DNA of 11,956 nt from JAFGSZ01 sp964492185. Lineage in GTDB: Bacteria > Bacteroidota > Bacteroidia > Bacteroidales > UBA10428. The position numbers were made by a program, and so were the translations under genes. Where the stretch lies: NCBI GenBank assembly GCA_964492185.1, contig CAZBJH010000111.1:1-11956 (forward strand). The letters are read 5' to 3'. Positions 6,769-11,956 of this stretch are shown piece by piece. Under the pieces are notes generated by a model. It was not told the origin of the DNA, made no database searches, and worked only from the letters and a program-made list of their open reading frames with translations. How positions within the stretch are numbered: the first letter of the stretch is position 1; each line of letters begins with the position of its first letter.

Positions 6769-7712
6769 TGAGCTATCCCTGGGAACATACACGACGTTTT
6801 AATGCCTATTCCAATTATATAAAAAAAATCTTTGGTACAAGAGTACAGAAAGTAAGCATTGATGCAGGATTCACTTGTCCAAACCGCGACGGTACCATTG
6901 CCAGGGGGGGCTGCATATATTGTGATAACAGGGCGTTTAATCCTTCTTATTGCAATGCTGAAAAACCTGTTAAGCAACAGATCCGTGAAGGTATAGAGTT
7001 TCATGAGAAAAGATACAGGACTGCCGGCCGTTACCTGGCTTATTTCCAGGCTTATTCTAACACATATGCGGATATTGAAACATTGAAAGACATTTACAAC
7101 GAGGCGCTGGAGGTTGAGGAGGTGGCCGGACTGGTTATCGGTACCCGGCCCGATTGTATTGATGAGTATAAGCTGGACTATTTCAGGGAGCTTTCGGAGA
7201 GGATGTATGTAATTATTGAATACGGAATAGAATCCTGCAATAATCATACACTGAGGAGTATTAACAGGGGGCATACATTTGAACAGGCATTTGAAGCCCT
7301 GGAGCTTACACGGAAAATGGGTGTCAGGTCGGGTGCACATTTTATTTTCGGTTTGCCCGGTGAAACAAGGGAAGAAATGTTACGATCATCGGGGATCATT
7401 TCTGAACTGCCCATCGACAATATAAAGTTTCACCAGTTACAGATAATAAAGAACACATTGATGGCAAAGGAATTCAGGGAGCACCCCGGGCGTTTTGAAC
7501 TGTTCTCACTGGAGGAATACATTGATTTTATTTCTGCTTTCCTGGCACGGATGAATCCCCGTATTGTGGTTGAAAGGATCGCGGGTGAGGCTCCGCCCCG
7601 GTTTATTGATGGTAAATACTGGGGTATGCGGTATGACAATATATTAAGGTTGCTGGAAGATAAAATGCTCGAAAAGGATTTGTGGCAGGGAAAATATTAT
7701 AATAAACAATAA
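6768..7712 (+). CDS. Radical SAM protein, YhcC/TIGR01212-like
   Basis: This 314-residue protein matches the YhcC group of radical SAM enzymes. The iron-sulfur cluster cysteines are C37, C49 and C52, in the spaced pattern C-x11-C-x2-C within FTCPNRDG...GGCIYC. This is typical of the group and unlike the usual CxxxCxxC. Other group features are FQAYSNTYA (93-101), GLVIGTRPDC, EYGIESCNNHTL, a probable SAM-binding GAHFIFGLPGET segment, and GDR-like C-terminal RIAGEAPP. The family cleaves S-adenosylmethionine to form a radical; its substrate is not firmly known, though relation to Elp3-type enzymes suggests RNA modification. The ATG at 6768 overlaps the addA stop by one base and has GGAG at 6756-6759 eight bases upstream. 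It sits between addA and addB in one operon, with no obvious mechanistic link to recombination. Confidence 0.88.
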   Translation: MSYPWEHTRRFNAYSNYIKKIFGTRVQKVSIDAGFTCPNRDGTIARGGCIYCDNRAFNPSYCNAEKPVKQQIREGIEFHEKRYRTAGRYLAYFQAYSNTYADIETLKDIYNEALEVEEVAGLVIGTRPDCIDEYKLDYFRELSERMYVIIEYGIESCNNHTLRSINRGHTFEQAFEALELTRKMGVRSGAHFIFGLPGETREEMLRSSGIISELPIDNIKFHQLQIIKNTLMAKEFREHPGRFELFSLEEYIDFISAFLARMNPRIVVERIAGEAPPRFIDGKYWGMRYDNILRLLEDKMLEKDLWQGKYYNKQ

Positions 7713-7727
7713 TACAAAACAAAATAA

Positions 7728-10598
7728 ATGCACGCTTTTTTAGATGACATAGCTGGATATCTTTCTGAAAAGTATAAAAACAGGATACAGGATCTTTGTA
7801 TTGTTTTCCCCAATAAGCGGGCCCGCTTGTATTTTAATCAGTTTCTTACCCAAAAGATACAAAAACCAGTCTGGTCACCCGGCTTCTATACCATCAATGA
7901 GTTTATACAGGAGATCACCGGTAAAAAGACTGCCGATAACCTGTCACTTGTTTTTGAGTTGTACAGGACGTATGAGAAGGTGACTCATGCAGATCAACAG
8001 TTTGATGAGTTTTATTTTTTTTGTGAAATGCTGCTTGCAGATTTTGATGATATTGATAAGTACCTTGTTGATCCGGGTGACATATTCAGGAATTTGTCAG
8101 ACCTGAAGAATATTGATGATACTCTTGATTATTTGAATGAACAACAACTCGAGGTGATCAGAAAATTCTGGAAAACATTTCAGTCAAAAGAAATATCTGA
8201 ACATCAGCAGGGATTTGTCAGTCTGTGGGAAGTTCTTTTCAGGATATATACAGCGTTCAATAAACGGCTGGATGAGCTTGATCTGTCCTATGAAGGTAAA
8301 CTTTTCAGGGAGGCGGCCGGCCTGATCAAAGAAGGCGATTTTCCGGGTATTGAGTATGAAAAGGTAATATTTGCCGGTTTCAATGCATTAAATGCATGTG
8401 AAAAAAAAATATTCCGACACCTTAATACAGCAGGAAAAGCAATGTTTTTCTGGGATTATGACGAATATTATATTAATAATCAATCGCATGAAGCCGGGTA
8501 TTTTCTTCGGGGGAATATAAGAGATTTTCCTCCACCGGAAGATTTCAGGCTTTCGGGAAAATTAACCGGGCAGGGTAGGAACATTACTTTTGTTTCTGCA
8601 TCATCAGTCACGGGTCAGGTGAAAATTTTACCTGATTTGCTTGGAAAGAACAATAGTGGTGGAGATCTGGCCCATGATACTGCCATTGTGCTGGCCGATG
8701 AAAAGATACTTTTGCCGGCCTTACATTCATTACCTGAAAATCTTAGTGGGCTGAATGTTTCGATGGGTTATCCCTTCAGGGAAACTCCGGCTTTCAGTCT
8801 GATAGAGATTTTACTTGACCTGCAAAAAAATGCAGTCATAAAGCAGGATGAGGTGTATTTTTATTATAAGGATGTACTTGCATTTATAAATCACCAGTAT
8901 GTTATTGGCATTTTCCGCGATGATATAATGCTGTTGAGAAAGAGGATCATTGATGAGTCGCGTATTCGAATGACACCGGGTGATTTGATGATCAATGATC
9001 TTTTCCGTAATGTATTTGCCCGGATATCCGGTATAAAAGATTATCCGCTATACCTGACAGGAATATTTGAATTGGTTATCAGGTATTCACGTGAGCAGGA
9101 GGTAAGGATATCTTCTGTACACACCGAGTTTATTTTTCATTTGTTCACATACCTTAAGCGACTGCATGATGTGATAGACCGGTCGGGCATTACCATTACA
9201 GTAATCACCTTTCGTAAGTTGTTATATAAACTCCTGCAGAATCTTACTGTTCCCTTTTCCGGGGAACCATTGAAGGGTTTGCAGGTCATGGGCATACTTG
9301 AAACACGGGCTCTTGATTTTAATACCCTTGTTTTATTGTCAATGAATGAAGGTATTTATCCGAAATCAGGAAGTACGCCTTCATTTATCCCCTACAACCT
9401 GAGAAAAGGTTTCGGCCTGCCTACTGTTGAGCACCAGGATGCAATATATGCTTACTACTTTTACCGGTTGTTACAACGGGCACAAAATATATACATGGTA
9501 TATAACAGTCAACCGGGCGGAACATTTACCGGTGAGAGAAGCAGGTTTATGCACCAGATCTATTATGAAAAGATATTCAATGTGAATGAGATCTCCTATG
9601 GATTGCATATCAGCATACCAAAATCTGCTTCTGTATCTGTGAAGAAATACGGTGCGGTGCTTGAAAAACTCATGGCATACACGGTGGAGGGGAAAAGCAA
9701 ACTTACACCAAGTGCCCTGAACGCGTACATTGATTGTTCGCTTAAGTTTTATTTTCGTTATATTGCCGGCATCAGGGAACCTGAAGAACTTTCTGAAGAT
9801 ACTGATTTGCCTGCTTTTGGAAATATTCTTCACGGGGCAATGAATACTTTGTATACGCCTTTTAAGGGGACTCATATAAGTAAAGATGACATTGCTCTTT
9901 TGCTGAAAAGTAATAAATATAAAACGGACAAGGCAATTGACAATGCATTCAGGGATGAGTACTTTCGGTATCTGCAACCTGGTGATACTATTCCCTACGC
10001 GGGCCGTCAGATGATCATACGTGAAGTAATAAAAAATTATGTTCAGCAGATCCTCCGTGTCGATCAGACTATTGCTCCTTTCGGCCTGGTGGCTCTTGAA
10101 AAGTGGTATGATGCTAAGTTCGGTTTCTCATTAAAAGGGGTAAACAGAATTGTAAGGATAGGCGGGATCATCGACCGTGTTGATGAAGTGGATGGGATGA
10201 TACGCGTTATAGATTACAAAACCGGGAAGATCATGGATTCCTTCAGGGGAATTGATTCTTTGTTCGAATATGGCAGTGATAAACGGAATTATGCTGTATT
10301 TCAGATTTTTTTGTATTCTATGTTGCTTATGGATAATGGCTTTGGTAATATTTTACCGGGTTTGTATTTCATACGTGATTTTTATGGTCATAATGCGGGG
10401 CATAGCCTGTATGAATCATATGGATCCGGGAAAAAGTCGGTTGTAACTGGTTTCAGGAACTATTATGCTGAATTTAAGGATCAATTAATATTTTTGCTTG
10501 AGCATTTGTTTAACACCGGTGAACCATTCCGGCAGACAGAGAACAGTGAGATATGCAGGTTTTGTTCATACCGTAAGATATGCCACAGGGGAGGGTGA
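7728..10598 (+). CDS. addB: AddB-type PD-(D/E)XK nuclease subunit with Fe-S cluster
   Basis: This 956-residue protein is the likely partner of AddA. The N terminus (DLCIVFPNKRARLYFNQFL, about 22-40) occupies the place of the AddB/helicase motif I but has no GxxGxGKT, so it is not expected to hydrolyse ATP. A degenerate helicase core follows, including SMNEGIYP near 538 and RAQNIYMVYNS near 590. The C-terminal nuclease has D816 in GIIDRVD and D829-Y-K831 in IDYKTGK. Four cysteines match the AddB iron-sulfur arrangement that staples the nuclease domain: C670 in SALNAYIDCS, and C943, C946, C952 in CRFCSYRKIC at the very end. The gene starts 15 bp after the radical SAM gene, with an A-rich leader lacking a Shine-Dalgarno sequence, and ends before a bidirectional terminator. 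Role: recombination-associated end processing with AddA. Confidence 0.87.
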   Translation: MHAFLDDIAGYLSEKYKNRIQDLCIVFPNKRARLYFNQFLTQKIQKPVWSPGFYTINEFIQEITGKKTADNLSLVFELYRTYEKVTHADQQFDEFYFFCEMLLADFDDIDKYLVDPGDIFRNLSDLKNIDDTLDYLNEQQLEVIRKFWKTFQSKEISEHQQGFVSLWEVLFRIYTAFNKRLDELDLSYEGKLFREAAGLIKEGDFPGIEYEKVIFAGFNALNACEKKIFRHLNTAGKAMFFWDYDEYYINNQSHEAGYFLRGNIRDFPPPEDFRLSGKLTGQGRNITFVSASSVTGQVKILPDLLGKNNSGGDLAHDTAIVLADEKILLPALHSLPENLSGLNVSMGYPFRETPAFSLIEILLDLQKNAVIKQDEVYFYYKDVLAFINHQYVIGIFRDDIMLLRKRIIDESRIRMTPGDLMINDLFRNVFARISGIKDYPLYLTGIFELVIRYSREQEVRISSVHTEFIFHLFTYLKRLHDVIDRSGITITVITFRKLLYKLLQNLTVPFSGEPLKGLQVMGILETRALDFNTLVLLSMNEGIYPKSGSTPSFIPYNLRKGFGLPTVEHQDAIYAYYFYRLLQRAQNIYMVYNSQPGGTFTGERSRFMHQIYYEKIFNVNEISYGLHISIPKSASVSVKKYGAVLEKLMAYTVEGKSKLTPSALNAYIDCSLKFYFRYIAGIREPEELSEDTDLPAFGNILHGAMNTLYTPFKGTHISKDDIALLLKSNKYKTDKAIDNAFRDEYFRYLQPGDTIPYAGRQMIIREVIKNYVQQILRVDQTIAPFGLVALEKWYDAKFGFSLKGVNRIVRIGGIIDRVDEVDGMIRVIDYKTGKIMDSFRGIDSLFEYGSDKRNYAVFQIFLYSMLLMDNGFGNILPGLYFIRDFYGHNAGHSLYESYGSGKKSVVTGFRNYYAEFKDQLIFLLEHLFNTGEPFRQTENSEICRFCSYRKICHRGG

Positions 10599-10693
10599 GG
10601 CCGGGCTAATGGCAATTGGTATTCGGTTGGTAAGGAATCGCCAGTTAAAAGTATCAGTATGAAGTTATCAATATGCATTATAAAATCGACTGT

Positions 10694-10721
10694 AAAAAAA
10701 ACCGGTTCCTACCGGATTTTT
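10694..10721. terminator. Bidirectional intrinsic terminator between addB and trmD
   Basis: CCGGT (10702-10706) and ACCGG (10711-10715) form a stem with the loop TCCT. It is preceded by eight A (10694-10701) and followed by A-TTTTT (10716-10721), so each strand reads as a GC stem followed by a T-run. It lies 95 bp past the addB stop and directly abuts the trmD stop codon, serving both convergent genes. Confidence 0.82.
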
Positions 10722-11399
10722 CTATTCGTCAAGCAGATCCGGCCGCAGTTTGCGTGTACGATCGATTGACTGTTCCATTCTCCATTCATCTACCTTTGCA
10801 GCATGACCTGATAGCAGGATATCAGGAACTTTCCAGCCTTTATATTCTGCAGGCCTTGTAAATACCGGCGGTGCCAGCAGGTTATCCTGAAAAGAGTCGG
10901 ATAATGCCGATGTTTCATCCGATATCACACCCGGGATCAGCCTGACAATACTGTCAGTAATAACAGCGGCAGCTATCTCGCCACCTGAAAGTACATAATC
11001 TCCAATCGATATCTCTTTTGTAATCAGGTAATCTCTGACGCGCTGGTCTACCCCTTTATAATGACCGCAAAGAATTATTATATTGTTAAGAGTTGATAAC
11101 TTATTGGCGGTTTTTTGGTTAAAGATCAGGCCATCAGGACATGTATATATTATTTCATCATAACTTCTTTCTTTTTTCAGCTTACTGATAAGCAGGTCGA
11201 TTGGTTCTATACATAAAACCATGCCTGCTCCGCCGCCAAATACGTAATCATCAACCTGTTTATATTTATTTCGCGCGTAATCCCGTATATTATGGACATA
11301 AATCTCGGTCAGTCCGTTATCCATAGCCCTTTTTACAATTGAATGATTCAGGGGGCTTTCAAGCATTTCAGGTAGAACTGTCAATATATCAATGCGCAT
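10722..11399 (-). CDS. trmD: tRNA (guanine37-N1)-methyltransferase TrmD
   Basis: TrmD transfers a methyl group from S-adenosylmethionine to N1 of G37, next to the anticodon of a subset of tRNAs, preventing +1 frameshifts. It acts as a cytoplasmic homodimer with a trefoil-knotted SAM site. The 225-residue length is typical for Bacteroidota. Motifs seen: N-terminal MRIDILTVLPEML, VDDYVFGGGAGMVL (49-62), the knot segment CGHYKGVDQRVRD (111-123), SIGDYVLSGGEIAAAVITD (131-149) with D149 at the position of the E. coli catalytic aspartate D169, and the C-terminal RPAEYKGWKVPDILLSGHAAK with R-T-R-K-L-R-P-D-L. All are intact. The gene is alone here, not in the rpsP-rimM-trmD-rplS cluster of Proteobacteria. 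The ATG at 11399 is only about seven bases from the predicted transcription start. Confidence 0.95.
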   Translation of the reverse strand: MRIDILTVLPEMLESPLNHSIVKRAMDNGLTEIYVHNIRDYARNKYKQVDDYVFGGGAGMVLCIEPIDLLISKLKKERSYDEIIYTCPDGLIFNQKTANKLSTLNNIIILCGHYKGVDQRVRDYLITKEISIGDYVLSGGEIAAAVITDSIVRLIPGVISDETSALSDSFQDNLLAPPVFTRPAEYKGWKVPDILLSGHAAKVDEWRMEQSIDRTRKLRPDLLDE

Positions 11400-11412
11400 G
11401 GCGTTTTTGTTT

Positions 11413-11420
11413 CAAAATTA
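11413..11420 (-). promoter_or_regulatory. Candidate -7 promoter element of trmD
   Basis: On the minus strand 11420-11413 reads TAATTTTG, an exact match to the Bacteroidota -7 element TAnnTTTG. No good -33 TTTG is found about 20 bases upstream. It predicts a start near 11406 and a leader of only about seven bases before the trmD ATG. Confidence 0.4.
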
Positions 11421-11526
11421 AGAACATTCTTCGATTCTTGCTATTCATAGAATTAACAAACGCGATAAATCCGGAATGATGCTGGTTATATCTGTAGATT
11501 TTTGTTTTCATAAAAGCTGAAAAAAC

Positions 11527-11557
11527 TTTGACTATTAATGTGTAATGTCTATTTTCG
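11527..11557 (+). promoter_or_regulatory. Candidate promoter for the right-end repeat-protein gene
   Basis: TTTG (11527-11530) is followed after exactly 19 bases by TATTTTCG (11550-11557), which differs from the Bacteroidota -7 element TAnnTTTG at one base. Transcription would begin near 11564, giving a leader of about 60 bases before the ATG at 11625. Confidence 0.5.
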
Positions 11558-11624
11558 TAGTTGTTTCAGCTATGCATTCGTGTATGTCTGTTAATGTGGA
11601 TTGTTTTATCTAAACAAATTGGTG

Positions 11625-11956
11625 ATGGCTAAGGAAGAACCTATGAGCTATGTTCATGATGAACAACGCGGTGTTAAAACGGAAAACACCGATAATAAAA
11701 ACAAACAGGAATCAGGTATAAAAACATCTGAAACAGCAGGTGAGAAGCCTGACAAGGATCAGTTTGCCGGTACAGGTGATCCTTCAATCCATGAAACTGG
11801 TAATAAAGAAGAAATTAATAAACAAACGGAAGAAGACAGTAAAAAAGAAAATAAGGAATCTTCGTATGAAGTGAAGCAGCCTGAAAAGGAAGACAAGGAA
11901 TCTTCGGATGAAGTGAAGCAGCCTGAAAAGGAGGATAAGGAATCTTCGGATGAAGT
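11625..11956 (+). CDS. Partial gene for hydrophilic acidic/lysine-rich protein with 14-residue tandem repeats
   Basis: The frame is open from ATG 11625 to the window edge, 110 codons plus two bases, so only the N-terminal part is seen. The protein begins MAKEEPMSYVHDEQ and is almost free of hydrophobic residues, rich in Glu, Lys, Asp, Asn, Ser and Gln. It has no signal peptide or membrane segment in the visible part, so a disordered cytoplasmic region is expected. From residue 77 it consists of near-identical 14-residue repeats (KESSDEVKQPEKED). ATG at 11643 is an alternative start, with AAGGAAG a few bases before it. Several Bacteroidota proteins, for example of the DUF349 group, start with such acidic tails before a folded domain; whether this is one cannot be told here. 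A promoter candidate lies at 11527-11557. Confidence 0.75.
   Translation, partial: MAKEEPMSYVHDEQRGVKTENTDNKNKQESGIKTSETAGEKPDKDQFAGTGDPSIHETGNKEEINKQTEEDSKKENKESSYEVKQPEKEDKESSDEVKQPEKEDKESSDE
11853..11956 (+). repeat. 42-bp in-frame tandem repeat
   Basis: Copies lie at 11853-11894, 11895-11936 and 11937-11956 (cut by the window edge). Copies 1 and 2 differ at one base in the fifth codon (TAT versus GAT, Tyr to Asp), and copies 2 and 3 match except for GAAGAC/GAGGAT at the junctions. The near-identity at synonymous sites indicates recent expansion by slippage or unequal recombination. Confidence 0.9.

Noticed and set aside
6696..7340. 214-residue minus-strand open frame opposite the radical SAM gene
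   Set aside because: The plus-strand frame has all radical SAM motifs; the opposite frame has no recognisable domain and overlaps the end of addA.
9471..9977. 168-residue minus-strand open frame inside addB
   Set aside because: It is opposite well-conserved AddB sequence including C670 and has no recognisable features.
10599..10693. Short gene after addB
   Set aside because: No start with a plausible frame and leader is present; the stretch is just the 3' region before the shared terminator.
11853..11956. CRISPR-like regular repeat at the right end
   Set aside because: The 42-bp units are contiguous, without unique spacers, and keep one open reading frame; they are a coding tandem repeat.

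Overview
The window looks like chromosomal DNA from a member of the Bacteroidota, probably close to the Bacteroidales. I base this on the protein types (a Bacteroidota-style AddA/AddB pair, a 225-residue TrmD, a SatD-like protein), on start codons preceded by A-rich rather than strong Shine-Dalgarno leaders, and on promoter-like sequences fitting the Bacteroidota pattern TTTG-N19-TAnnTTTG. This is inference; no rRNA or other taxonomic marker is present.

Layout. At the left end a minus-strand gene (9-701) encodes a SatD-like protein, with a nucleotide-cyclase-like N-terminal half and a helix-turn-helix tail. Just upstream of it lie three evenly spaced copies of an inverted repeat (722-801), a likely operator array. 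Two unrecognised plus-strand genes follow: a 101-residue protein with a GTG start (948-1253) and a lipoprotein with an extra C-terminal membrane segment (1321-2454). A DoxX-family membrane protein (2610-3065, minus) converges on them. The DoxX gene and the next operon are separated by 454 bp without a gene. That stretch holds a 234-bp MITE-like element (3215-3448) with terminal inverted repeats, flanking ACTT direct repeats and strong internal hairpins.

The centre is a three-gene plus-strand operon (3520-10598): AddA-type helicase-nuclease, a YhcC-type (TIGR01212-like) radical SAM protein, and AddB-type nuclease. The first two genes overlap in a TAATG; the third starts 15 bp after the second. 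AddA and AddB should together form the double-strand-break resection enzyme that loads RecA. The role of the radical SAM protein between them is not evident. The operon ends at a clear bidirectional terminator (10694-10721) shared with trmD, which converges from the right (10722-11399, minus) and encodes the tRNA m1G37 methyltransferase.

At the right end a plus-strand gene begins (from 11625, running off the window). It encodes a very hydrophilic, acidic/lysine-rich protein whose visible part ends in near-identical 42-bp (14-residue) tandem repeats. A good promoter candidate lies upstream of it.

Most of the window is ordinary housekeeping content. The parts most worth a second look are the operator array with the cyclase-like/HTH SatD protein, and the MITE-like element next to addA. 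I see no CRISPR array, tRNA, rRNA, transposase or recognisable defence island.
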